Source of the DNA: Puccinia triticina
Taxonomy: Eukaryota > Basidiomycota > Pucciniomycetes > Pucciniales > Pucciniaceae
Assembly: GCF_026914185.1 (NCBI RefSeq)
Contig: NC_070573.1
Span: 1,674,001 to 1,738,000, forward strand
DNA: 64,000 bases
Direction: 5' to 3'
The notes under the pieces were generated by a model. The model did not search any database. It was not told the DNA's origin and was given only the letters and a program-made list of their open reading frames with translations. Below, in pieces: positions 35,175 to 46,995 of the stretch (the stretch's first letter is position 1; each line of letters starts with the position of its first letter). The position numbers were made by a program, and so were the translations under genes.

Positions 35175-35279
35175 CATTTCTTTGTGGTTTTTTTTTAAAG
35201 TGAAATTTGGCCTTGGGCATTGCACACTTGCAATGCCCAAGGCCAAATTTCATTTTAAAAAAAAAAACACAAAGAAATG
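35175..35279. repeat. 105-bp near-perfect hairpin
   Basis: Arms of about 50 nt run from CATTTCTTTGTG to CACAAAGAAATG with the centre TGCACACTTGCA. Only one or two mismatches were seen outside a T/A run. It lies directly beside the 35001-35170 element. A transcript would fold into a long stem. Confidence 0.8.
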
Positions 35280-35735
35280 ATGACTCATTCTGCATCTCTA
35301 CATAACCGGTGATTTGAGGTCTCCCTTCCATGCAGATGACATGAATGTAACATGTAGTAGATTTCACATGCACAGGTGCTGGAGGTTTCACATAGTTGTC
35401 ACTCTCATGGCAACAAGTCATGTAAACTTCACAGTTCATGGCAAAAATGAGTCCATGACACACATCAGGTAATCATGAAACAGTTTTGCACAGTGCATGG
35501 TCAGGGAAATGAGTTCAGAGCAACAAAAAAAACTTCAAGATCTAAAAACCACATCTCAGGACTTCCAGTTCTCTATGATTGTTCAATTCAAAGCAAGGGA
35601 ACCTTTCCTGCTGGCAAAGATTGATTGATATCAAGATTCTATCAGCAAATGATGTTTAGAACTGAGGGAATTCAGGTTATTAAATTGACAAATACCATCC
35701 AATAACCTACAAAATCTAGAGATGTTTCACCCATT

Positions 35736-35886
35736 GTCAGGTATCCGCCACCTTTCAGCATGTATCTATGTGCCCTTGCAGGTATCCATTCTTTGAAATT
35801 TTAGCAAAATGGAACACCCCTCATCCGCCATGGGGACCTGCAAGGGCACACAGATACCTGCTGAAGGGTGGTGGGTACCCGACAGC
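35736..35886. repeat. Foldback repeat
   Basis: Left arm (GTATCCGCCACC...TGTGCCCTTGCAGGT) and right arm (ACCTGCAAGGGCACA...GGTGGTGGGTACC) are inverted copies with several mismatches, around a ~55-bp centre. Probably a small decayed element. Confidence 0.6.
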
Positions 35887-36700
35887 GGGTGAAAGTGCCA
35901 TCTCTAACAACATCAGTAGGATACTTGGCCTTGAGGTTGACTCAGGTTAACTTCAAGTTGCTTTGTTTTAAAACTTTCAAAATTTTGGTGTGATCCAATC
36001 ACGTGTGCACACTTCACAAAGTTTCACTGCATCAGCTTCAGAGGCCACAATAATTACTGAAATTAATGAAGAGGGTGCACCCCTATCCAGAAACAACTTG
36101 CACCAATCAATCTGGTCATCTTCAGTCGTATTTTGTCTGTTTCAGCAACTGATAACAAATTCATTCAAAATAAACAAAGTGTGTATGGGTCCATCCCTCA
36201 ATTTGTTAACAAGTCAAGGATATTTATGGAGTTTTGAGGTACATGTTCCAAAACCGTGAAATCAAGAAACGTTATCCCAGAACAAGCTATTGGGACCACC
36301 AATTTTGCAACAGATGAAGAATGGTTAAGTATCAGCAAAAAAGATTAAAGATATAAATTAAAGCAGTGTCGTGTAGGCTGTTGGGCGTATATGGATTGAA
36401 AGGAAACCAAGATAAACTGTTGTTGCGGATTTGACTGGCGTTCCCATCTAAGCTGGGAAAGGAATTGAAGTTAGTTACTGTATCCCAAAATTCAGCAAAT
36501 ACCAGCTGTGAAGCTAGTGGCAAGGTCCGGTGATTCATTGAAAGAGAAATGCTCACCATCACAATTTCTCACTCATGGAAGTATTTTCGGAAGGAAAAAA
36601 ACTTTAGGCTCCTCATTATTTTGAATACTATACATAAACATTTGACGCTTTGAGAATTGAACTGGTAAATAAAGCGTTCATCACTGATCAAGAGTCCGAA
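35887..36700. other. Intergenic, 3' flank of MFS paralogue 2
   Basis: No gene or repeat recognised. Confidence 0.4.
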
Positions 36701-39233
36701 TCAAACTTGCTTCTCCAGCGTTTGGTTTTTTTCTTCCATCTCCTCCTCTGCGATCCTTGCCCTCATTTTAACATCCAGGGCCGGCGCGAAGTGGGAGCCG
36801 ACCCTAAGTTTCGCTCCATGTTGGTAAAAAATGAATGGGATCGGCAAGAGCACCAGGGAAACGCAACCAATCTGGTTTATTTTCGAACAGGAAAGAAAAG
36901 GTCAGATAAAATTTCCTTCGGTGGTATTCTTGATCCGGAAAAGTTCCTTACCAATGTGCAAGCCCATTGCGTTCCCATTCCATGAAGCATTTGTCGCCTG
37001 GATATTATCAATTCATTGATCGAGTGAGACTCGACTCTTTCCACGGAGGAAATTTCAAGACGGAAGATATATGCAATACATACATGAACAAGGGAAATGC
37101 TGCTCCGAGCATAGATCGAAAGCTATCGAATTCATGCGGTCAATCTCAGCTTTTTCTGTCGTGAAAGTGCAATGATTTGATGTTTTAAAACGGATTGCAC
37201 GCACATGGTCGTTGCAGCGAGAGCAGATGCCGCATACATAAGGTAGACATCAACCAAATACGACTGGAATGAAATGAATACCGATGTGAATCTGTGGTTG
37301 TATATCCGAGCGGTTGACTACCATCAGTGGTCTCACAAGGCAAGGCGATAAGACAGATTCAAAAACCTATTTACGTGATTCCGAGCAATATTGTTGCGAG
37401 AGCGGGAACCCACCACGGGACCGCCGCGTATTCTCCAGTCCAACCAAGCCACAAGATTCCAATGACGAGCATGGGGGCAGAGGCCATGGCTCCGTAAAGA
37501 TTCATTTCGCAAGGCGGATGACCGTGCCATTTTTCGACTATTCTAACCATTGGGAGGGCAAGATAGACATTCATAATTGCACCGAGCACGGATCCAATGC
37601 CAACCCCTACGAAGACCAAACTTGTTTGCCATGGAGTGAAACCCCGAGTTTCTCCCCAAATCACAGGAAATGCCTATGTGTTAAGGAAGGCATAGAGAAA
37701 ATTGTTCAATGCCCTATCAAAGGAGAAGTTGAAAAGGTGATGAAATTTAATTACTTCGAAGAGTCCATAGAGTAGTCCATATACTAAAGCCAGGTACAGA
37801 GTTACGAGTAGAAGAATAGGCTGGGTTTCATGTCCGCAAAGAGGTCAGTCGGTGCCTTCAGGATAGGCAAGTAGCAATAGACTAGACTCACTTCTGTGAT
37901 CAGCATTTCAAAAGGCCGAAGGAGCGTCCGTCGAACAATTGCTTTGAGAGAGTAATCAGCTTTTTCATGAGCAGAGTAATATTTGGAGTCCCCAGTTTCT
38001 TGGCGTAGCTTCTTCGCTCTGCGGTCCAATAAAATTGGTGAATACGTTTCTGGTAAGAGCATCAGTGATGCCAGCCAAGATGCGCCTCCTCCGATCATTA
38101 AGACCCAGAAAATCCAACGGTATCCCAGAGATGATTCCACAATAAAGCTCGAAACAACTGAAAGTAAAAAAGTAAATAAAAATAAACAATTTTTCCGTCA
38201 CTCCCGTATCATTAACATGTGAACAGGCAAAATGACATACCTGGCCCGATTGCAGGGCCAATGAAGGCCGAGGCCGTGAAAAAAGAGATGGCATCATTTC
38301 TATGAACTGCATCCCAACTGGAAAGAATGGGGCTGATCAGTTGAATTCAACGGTGGCAGGGCCACGGCCAGGAAAACTGATTCCAGAGCGCAAGTGCCGT
38401 AGGATTTGCCCAGACAAGCTGGGCTTGGTACGTGGAAATTTATCTCTAAAAAGTGTACGTACATATCCGCTACCACCCCACCCGAATTAGAGATTGGTGC
38501 CGAAGCAAAAAGTCCAGTGAGGAAGCGGAACGTCATGATCGTCGCCAGGTTGGAATCTGGGACGGCTATGGGCACTTGAAGGATGAAGTATAAGCCCATG
38601 GTACCAATGAATACGTGCCGGCGCCCGATCATCTCTGACAGCGGGGCCCAAATGATCGGCCTGTAGAACCCATCAGCAAAGCGGTTTAGATCCCTCAACA
38701 TTTCAAGGTATTGAATGGAACTGGAGTCAAGAAGGTAAATAAGACTCGCCCTGCAACATATCCGCACAAGAAAAGTGAGGTCACTAGTGTTGCAACGACC
38801 GAAGACACGTTGAATTCGCTCATGATTGCCTCAGTAGCTGATGAGGGGCCCGAGGAGGCAATCGTGCTGCGATGGAAGTGCGCAAACAAGTTCATATTTT
38901 AGCATTCGGAGCTCGAGGCATGAGCACACAATGAAAGTGAACAAACACGTTGAGGGTCAAAACGGAGCAGAAAACCGTGATGGACCATTTCCTAGCGATC
39001 GACCAATTTTGAGGGTTTTCAGGATCTCCGGGTGCCCATACGACCAGAACGGTTCCTTCTGTTGTGGGGCTGTCGGCCGGCGAAGCGGAGACGATCGTGG
39101 ATGGGGGACTTGTTGTTGACGGGCCATTGAGACTTTCTTCAATAGTTGAACAGCCTACATCGACACTGGCTACAGGATCTCCTGCACACTTGTCCACCCC
39201 AACAAGATTTTTTCGCCACAGTTCACCATCCAT
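36701..39233 (-). CDS. MFS transporter, DHA1-type (paralogue 2)
   Basis: Same family and architecture as the gene at 30284-32944. Eleven exons: 38947-39233, 38750-38866, 38463-38660, 38241-38317, 37892-38157, 37755-37820, 37375-37673, 37205-37291, 37084-37122, 36952-36997 and 36701-36871, giving 550 residues. Seven of the nine exons lying between the first and last are identical in length to those of paralogue 1 and intron phases all agree, so the pair arose by duplication. Motifs: WAPGDPENPQNWS, PIIWAPLSEMIGRRHV, PETYSPILLDRRAK, HPPCEMNLYGAM, LVDVYLMYAASALAA, GMGTQWACTL. The proteins are clearly diverged. Intron 2 has a GC donor (AGG|GCGAGT) where paralogue 1 has GTAAGT. Substrate unknown. 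Confidence 0.9.
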
Positions 39234-41335
39234 CGCCTGGGAAGCAGTTGGATATTAGGTTGAATTTTCCAGGAAGATAATAATCGGGATTGGGAACTTG
39301 GCAAATGGGAAGCACAGTGGTTGATTGTCAGCAAGCAGAATCGAGCGAAGATAAGTTGAGGTTTGGGAGTGAGGGCAAGCTTAGGTGCCAGTGGCAGGAC
39401 TGTGGGTATGTACTGGATGAGCTGGCCATAGGCCATAGACGTTTAAGGGCCAAGAGTCTGATCGGAGACTAGTGGCAATGAAGAATCTCAAATGGGCAAT
39501 TCGCCTACTGAGGATGTGACGACCCACCGTTCAAACAAAAAGGCACATTGTTTAAGGGTATCAACCTCAACGACTCGTTCTTTTTTTTTTGTTCGGAAAT
39601 TTTCACATGCATAAACAAATACATAGATAATTCTTTGCAGATGTTGCAGGCCAGACAGATGTGCTGGGGCCAGAAAAGGACTATTAAGGATTTGATCCTA
39701 AATAGTATAGTGTGTTCTGTCTATCATAGATTTGCTTGAACCAGATTATCGTCCCACAGTCGCGACGTAATTGGGGGGAATTTCTGATAGGAAACGAGAT
39801 CAAAGGCTGCCACCACTCTCTTCGCCAGGGCCGGTATATTTTTGGGCCCATAGCCTGCGATAAGAAGGAACAAAAATAACTAACCACGGCGCTCTAAGAA
39901 TGGCTAAACCTGGCTACACGGGTTGACGGGTCCGGCGAATCCCAACGGTGTATGATTGCGTTGAGGTACCGGCTGCTTACCTGAAAATGGACAGCGCTCC
40001 TGTCGAATAAGTCTCGGGACTCTGCGGCTATCTGCGTCTAGGAGGAAAAGGCAATGGGAGATAACCGCTGCCTAACGCTGCCCACTTTTGGAATCTCACA
40101 GATCGGCCCCTGTGCCAAAATGTCGGGACTTAAGTACCCAATTACAGTACACCAGCTTCCTGCAATCCGATATCCCGGCATATTCGGCCAAATCGGGGAA
40201 GACTGCTTGCGCGAGTCGCGCTCGGCAGCGTGGTGCAATCTGCCCAGCCGGTTTTGTGACTCAGACATACATACACGTTATCGGGCCCGGGCTTGTTTTA
40301 TGAATGCCGAAACCAAGCTCAAATGTATATATTATCACCCAAATTGAGCTACATAGGCTAAAGAAAACAAACCAGGGGGTGTAGCGCATCCGGACCGGTG
40401 TAGATGAAACACCCCTTACATGAAACACCTGTGCCATGAAACTCTTCAACATTGCGATTGCATATCGGACACATCAATACAGCTTCTGACGAAATGTCTC
40501 ACTTTCGGCTTGAGTGTAAATTTCCATATATCAGTATCGGCTGTGCATGCACACTATCGCACTCACAGTCACGGCTTGCAGCCGGTGTCTGCCGAAAGCC
40601 TGCTCGAATTTGTGTCTCCGAATGTCGAGGCTCCAAGTCGAAGTGAGGACTTGCAACTCTACACCCGGCACAGCCAGGCTCTCCCAACCACCTGGATGCC
40701 GAACATGAGTCCACCAGCGATAGCGAATCCACTGCTCACTCGTGTCCCCCAGCGCGTGTGACTGTGTGCCAAGGTGGGCCAAATGTGATCACGCATAGAT
40801 AACCGAAGCCAGTCGAGCACACTCGGCAGGGCGAAGTCAGACGGCACGACTCGCGGAACTTCGGGCGGGAACTTCGCCCGCCGAGCTCAGCGTCTGGACG
40901 GGCTTCACCACAACGATCGCGCGTGCATGCTGAACTTCAAGCTCCACCAAAAAAACATGTGCTCCTTTATCCAGGATACCATCGTCAACCAGAATCCGCG
41001 ACGTTCCGAACAGCAAGCGGGCCGGCGGACACATCGCGCGGGGATGAACAGAGACTGGCTTTCCGGTTCCAGGCGGCAATCTGGGCCCTGGAAGGTGGTC
41101 AAAACAGAGAAAAGGAATAGTTGCCACCTGAACGATCGAGCATTGATCAGATTTAACAACTTCTCAGACGCATGGATTGAAAGTGGGCTCTGTTAAAGTT
41201 ATCGTGTCCAATGGAACCCCCGGAGAAATAAACTTGTTCAACCTTTTCAGGCGGCGCCAGATATCTCTCGCAAGGCTTCTGTGTAGATCCCTTGGGATTC
41301 AACTTGGAATCAGCGGGGACAGGGTTACTGATTGG
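39234..41335. other. Intergenic, upstream of MFS paralogue 2
   Basis: Two kilobases with only short frames. The 40840-41130 segment has fairly long frames on both strands and high GC, but I do not recognise any family. It ends at the GTTAT target duplication of Copia-2. Confidence 0.4.
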
Positions 41336-41340
41336 GTTAT

Positions 41341-41676
41341 TATTGAATTCTCAGTAGTAGCATACTCGTCAACCGGTCATGTAGTGATACTCATAGTTGT
41401 AAACCTAAATGAAACCTAATTGAATGTTAGTCTAAATAGTAATCGTGTACCGCTTTCTATTTCTCTTTTCTTCATTCAGTTACTCATTTCTGTCTCAACT
41501 CATATCACACATCAGGTGTGCTTGCTAGTCGTCTCAACTCAGTCTCGTGTCGTGTTCCAACTAACTCGCTGGTCTTTATAAAGGTGTGCTTGCTAGTCGT
41601 CTCAACTCAGTCTCGTGTTGTGTTCCAACTAACTCGCTGGTCTTTATAAAGACTCTCTGCGCCTAGACGTTCTATA
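41341..41676 (+). repeat. Copia-2 5' LTR
   Basis: 336 bp. Contains a tandem ~67-bp repeat ('ggtgtgcttgctagtcg...ctttataaa', twice at 41516-41650). Confidence 0.95.
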
Positions 41677-41692
41677 GGTTATGAGCCCAGAG
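41677..41692 (+). other. Copia-2 primer-binding site
   Basis: GGTTATGAGCCCAGAG, identical to Copia-1, immediately after the 5' LTR. Complementary to the initiator tRNA-Met anticodon arm. Confidence 0.8.
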
Positions 41693-41749
41693 TCCTAACT
41701 CTGTGGACGCGCTTTTATCAAAACACACACACATCGATTGTCTCCCAAA

Positions 41750-44700
41750 ATGACCGAGTCAAAAAACCAAGTTCCAGATCTGTCCAACACCGATTTTCCA
41801 ACCTGGAAACGGAAGGTTACCGGTTATTGTCAACAACTCGGATTCAAGAAGTACCTCACGACTTCAGTAGCACCCGCTGGAACTGATGCAGCCGGTATCG
41901 AGCTATTTGCAACCAATTGGTCAAAGACAGCAGGCATTCTTGTTTCAAACATGGGATCAATCAACTTCAATCGCTTCGTTACCGACGCCAACAAAGATAA
42001 TCCTGTTGAACTATGGAGACTCCTCACCGACCACTATGAGGCCAAGACCGACGGCAATCAAGCAAAAGCGTACAACGAGTTCTGCCAGTTTCAGTTCAAA
42101 GGTGATCTCACTACCTTTCTTGAAACCGTTGACCAGCACCTCAAGATCATGTCCTCTAACGGGATGAAGTTCTCAGGAGACGGATGCGACATAAAAGAGA
42201 AGTACGTGGCTGAAAATATTGTCATGAAGCTTCTGGAAAAGTACTCGGCCACTCAAGACTGGCTTCAGGCTCAGCGACCCTTGACCCTCCAACTGGTCAA
42301 AGACACTCTCAACAACAAGCGACAGAACGCTCTGAACTCGGTCACTGTCAAGACCGAAGACACCGCCATGGCTGCATTGACTTCCAAATCAAAATCCAAG
42401 TCGAAAGCACCCCGGCAAGAATACTGTTCTGGAGGGAAGCATAACCCCAAAGTCGTCGGTCACTCCGAGAAAGAATGCTGGCAAATTACCAAGACTTCCA
42501 AGAACGCAAACACTGCACAAGCGGAAGATTCAGACAGCGGCAATTCTAGATCAACGGGTAACGGCCTGCGTTGCACCATCAAAGCCTTCGCAGCAATCAG
42601 CACACCAAACATGTGCTACCTCGACAGTGGTGCTTCTCACCACATGTTCACAGAAAGATCTCTCTTCAAAGATTATCGGTCAAGAAACAGTCAAGTCGAG
42701 CTAGCTGACGGTCACACACTCCAAGTCAAGGGCAGTGGTTTTGTCAACATTATTGCTGAAAATAAGAAGATAATTCCCCTCAAAGCTCTTCATGTGCCCG
42801 GGCTAAGCGCAACGTTGATAAGTCTTGGTCGTTTATACGAGCGCGGTTGTGAAATCAAGCGAACTAGTAACAACTCATTTGTCCTTGTTCGGGACGGGGA
42901 AGTCATCCTCAAGACATCGATTACCGGAGGAACCTGTATGGTTCATCTGACCACAACTAGCAAAGGTCAGTCATCGTCAAACTCCTCGGCTTGAAGTTCA
43001 ACGGTCACTGATGCCAATCTACTCCATAGACGCGCCGGTCACTGTAGCAACGAGGCACTGAAGCGGATGTTTGGAATCTCAAGTCCCTCCATTAAATGCG
43101 ACTCTTGCTCAATGTCTAAATCTCATTGGCTTGTCTTCCCATCTCACCTTCCTGAAGCGTCTCACCCACTTGAATCGGTCTACATGGACCTGAGTGGAAA
43201 AATTACTCCTTCCTCATTTGGAGGAAATCTTTATTACTTCAAAATCACCGACTGGTTTACACGTTATCGTCATGTTTTTCTCATCTCTTCCAAATCCGAC
43301 ACATTCTCAAAATTTGTTGAATACTATAACAATGTCACAACTCTTCATGGTCGTCCAATCAAAAACGTGATATTTGATGGCGGGGGGGAATTTAATTCCA
43401 ATGAATTCACTGAGTTCCTCAAATCAAAAGGCGTCTCAATTCATGTCACGGCTCCTTACACCCCTCAGCAGAACGCCGTTGCTGAACGGGGTAATCGGAC
43501 CACTAGTGAGAAGGCTCGAGCACTCCTCAAGCAGGCTAAACTCCCTGCCGAATACTGGGGCGAAGCGGTATCCACGGCGGTGTTCCTCGAGAACATCACT
43601 CCCATTTTTAAACTAAGATGGAAGACACCTCATGAGTTGTGGTTTGATTCGCCGTTCGACGTCTCAAGGCTGCGTCCATTTGGATGCAAAGCGTATGTCA
43701 ACATACCCAAGAAGCTGAGAGATGGAAAATTTGGAGACACTGCAAAACGTGGTCTAATGGTCGGGTATCAGCTGGGAATGCATAACTGGCGCATTCTTCT
43801 TCCGGGAGGAAAGGTTGAGCGCTGCCATGATGTCTCTTTTGACGAAGCAGACTTCCCAGGAGTCTCCCTTTTTTCCTCAGCTAATACCTCTGATCAATTC
43901 GAGCCTCTGGACATCGCCGACTTTGAAGAACTTGAAGCTTCTCCTATTGTACCTCAACGCGATGAGACCCACGATGAAAGTAGATCGGACTCCAACTCTG
44001 ATGATTTCGACCCACAGGATCTAGTCGAATCTCCCATCATCAGTCCAGCTGCCCCAGCAATTCCACTCCCAACGGTCAGTGAAGCTCAACCCAAACCGAA
44101 GCCTGGCTGGGACATCGTCCTAGCTCCGGACAAAGCCCCAAAGGACATCTTGTCTTCAATCGACGAGTCTAATATCATCCACCACTGTCGTCGGGCAAAC
44201 ATGTGTATTCTCGATCGACTGGACGGTTTCATGCTCGATCATCTTCATCCTGATCTCGACATTCACGCAATCGCTTATGTTTCGGTGGGGGTTCCTCAGA
44301 CATACAACCAGGCAATGGCCTCCGGGGAGGCTGAAGAGTGGCGTGCTGCAATTAACCTGGAACTCTCGGCCATGGCTGATCTGGGGGTTTGGGAAGTCGT
44401 CCGGATACCTCGTGATCATCAACTTCTCGGTACTATCTGGGTATTCAGGAAGAAACTCGACGAGGACGGAGCTGTCTCAAAATTCAAAGCTTGTCTGTGT
44501 GCTCAAGGATCGCTTCAGGCTATCGAAGACATCCTTCACACATATGCCCCAACTGGGAGATTCGCTGCTCTTTGCACTGTCGTTACCGTTGGATTGTCTC
44601 GTGGTTACCAGATTCATCAGATGGATGCTAAGAATGCGTTCTTAAACGGTGACTTGGAAGAAGAAGTCTATCTGCGTGCACCTCCTGGTTTGGCCGTTCC

Positions 44701-45817
44701 TGCGGGCCACTGTCTTTGACTCAAGAAAGCCATTTACGGTCTTCGTCAGGCTCCACGCGTTTGGTATTCGGCTCTAGCCGGCTTCTTTAAATCTGTCAAC
44801 TTTCGACCATCTCCAGCTGATCCTTGCTTGTTCATCAGCAACTCGCTGTCATGGATATGTTATGTACACGTCTATGTGGACGATATGGTTATTGTCAGTC
44901 CGGATGTTCAGCGCTTCAAGGATCTTATTTCAGCTCGTTTCAAAATGGAAGATATTGGAGAATTGAAGCATCTTCTTGGCGTCAAAGTAGCTCGTATCAG
45001 TGACAAGCAGCTTTATCTATCACAAGAAGCATACCTCACCAAAGTCCTCTCCGATCACAACATGTTGGATGTGAGGCAAACCTCAGTCCCAATGATTCCT
45101 AACACTCAGTTAACTCGATCAACATCGTTTGAACGTCAGCAATTCGAGCGGATAGGAGCCAACTATTGTCGTTCAGTCGGCATGCTCATGTATCTTGCAG
45201 TTTGCACTTGTCCGGACATTGCGTTCTCGATCTCGCAATTGTCTCAACACCTTGAATCCCCAGGAATCACTCACTGGAGAGCAATAATTCAACTACTAAG
45301 GTACCTCTCAGGCACTCGAAATCATGGCATTCTTCTCGATGGAAGATCAAAAATCAATACTCTCAAAGTTTTCTCGGATGCAGACTGGGCTAACGATATC
45401 TGTGATCGGCATTCGTACTCCGGCTACATTGCCACCTTTAATGACTCCATCATCTCCTGGCGCTCGCACAAGCAACCGGTGGTTGCGGCTTCAACCACGG
45501 AGGCAGAATACATATCTCTGTTCGAAGCCGCTCAAGAGGCGAAATGGCTTCTCACACTCCTCGACTCCATCAACGTTAAATTGCCTGGCAAACTTTCCCT
45601 TCTTGTTGACAATCAATCGGCAATTGCTCTTGCTAACAATCCTATGTTCCAACAACGAACCAAACACATCCCCATCAAGTACCACTGGATACGCGAGTTC
45701 ATCAATGAAGGACGGGCTGCAACTCATTATGTAAGCACCAACGACCAACTTGCGGACTTCCTCACCAAGGCACTGGCAAAGAAGAAACACACCGACTCAC
45801 TCATCAACCGGTTTTGA
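41750..45817 (+). pseudogene. Copia-2 gag-pol, two in-frame stops
   Basis: The frame spans 4068 nt, exactly the length of the intact Copia-1 frame, and aligns to it throughout without frameshift. Stops are TGA at 42992-42994 (between protease and integrase, where Copia-1 has Arg) and TGA at 44717-44719 (in reverse transcriptase, where Copia-1 has Cys). Zinc knuckle, LDSGAS protease motif, HHCC, DDE integrase, YVDD box, SDADW and STTEAEY are all otherwise preserved. The true ATG is at 41750, in a good context (AAAATGACC). Very likely inactive unless the stops are read through. Confidence 0.93.
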
Positions 45818-45828
45818 GCAAGGGAGGG

Positions 45829-46164
45829 TATTGAATTCTCAGTAGTAGCATACTCGTCAACCAGTCATGTAGTGATACTCATAGTTGTAAACCTAAATGA
45901 AACCTAATTGAATGTTAGTCTAAATAGTAATCGTGTACCGCTTTCTATTTCTCTTTTCTTCATTCAGTTACTCATTTCTGTCTCAACTCATATCACACAT
46001 CAGGTGTGCTTGCTAGTCGTCTCAACTCAGTCTCGTGTCGTGTTCCAACTAACTCGCTGGTCTTTATAAAGGTGTGCTTGCTAGTCGTCTCAACTCAGTC
46101 TCGTGTCGTGTTCCAACTAACTCGCTGGTCTTTATAAAGACTCTCTGCGCCTAGACGTTCTATA
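45829..46164 (+). repeat. Copia-2 3' LTR
   Basis: 336 bp, near-identical to 41341-41676 (differences seen: G/A in 'aacc[g/a]gtcatg' and T/C in 'ctcgtg[t/c]tcg'-type unit). Confidence 0.95.
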
Positions 46165-46169
46165 GTTAT

Positions 46170-46995
46170 TGCTACTGGTGATTTCGCCTTCCTTCCCGCA
46201 CATTGTCCATTTTCATGTTCCCCAATATTTTCATTGGATTTCTGGATCCAACTCACAAAAGGCTGGGGAGCGGTTCACGCTGATGTTTGCAGCGCCACTT
46301 GCACAGTCTCGTAGTCATTGTAAGATTTAAACTTCACTGTATGCCGCCACCCATAAGAGCAGAGTGGGGTTTAAAGGCATCCCTCATGCTTCGAGTATGG
46401 AATTCATGGGAGTATTGGGTGACTGTCGCCCTTTCTTGAAAAAAGTGTGACATAGGGTCGCGGCCGAATGTTGGTTTTACCCACGATGACCCAAATTTCC
46501 ACAAGTTGTTTTAGAATCTCCATTGTTGATCAAAAATGGTGATTAAAAGGGCCGGGTAAAGTCTGTGATTGCTTTGCTTTGTCCAGTAAAAAAGACTTGA
46601 TGATGAAAAGAAGCTAGATCAAAGTGATAAATATCTGCATACAATGGCCGTGTTTCTCATGATATGTACATATACTCTCGGGGATTTCCGCTTCTTGTAT
46701 GAGCTACGGATACGCCGCGCCATTGGAGCTCGTCAGGACTCTTGCTCGCTCTCTCTTTTTTTTTTTTTTTTTGGGAACAGAAATGTTACATTTTTGTATA
46801 TGGATTTTATGAGACTCGTTAGTTATTTGCGGTATGGTACATGAGCCGATGGGGCGTAGGAGGATTGACTAATGCTAGGAACCTGGCTTGGGAGACCTGG
46901 AGGCGGCCGTGGTTCACTATACGTGGGCAAACAGGAAGGGATTCTGACTAATAAAAAAGATACCGGGTGATCGAAGGGAGAGGAGAGGGAAGAGT
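46170..46995. other. Intergenic, 3' flank of the dehydratase gene
   Basis: No gene recognised. Contains a run of about 18 T near 46757-46774. Confidence 0.4.

Larger units (their letters stand above)
41341..46164 (+). mobile_element. Ty1/Copia retrotransposon related to Copia-1, inactivated (Copia-2)
   Basis: 336-bp LTRs (41341-41676 and 45829-46164) start TATTGAATTC and end TTCTATA, the same TA...TA end type as Copia-1. The target duplication is GTTAT at 41336-41340 and 46165-46169. The LTRs differ at about two bases. The interior has the same length of gag-pol frame as Copia-1 and the same polypurine tract (45816-45828), but carries two nonsense codons. Confidence 0.96.

Noticed and set aside
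40837..41127. Minus-strand 96-codon frame in the spacer before Copia-2
   Set aside because: Amino-acid composition looks protein-like in places but no family, splice partners or start context could be supported.
42992..44719. Programmed TGA readthrough in Copia-2 gag-pol
   Set aside because: The closely related Copia-1 has sense codons at both positions, so simple nonsense mutation is the better explanation.
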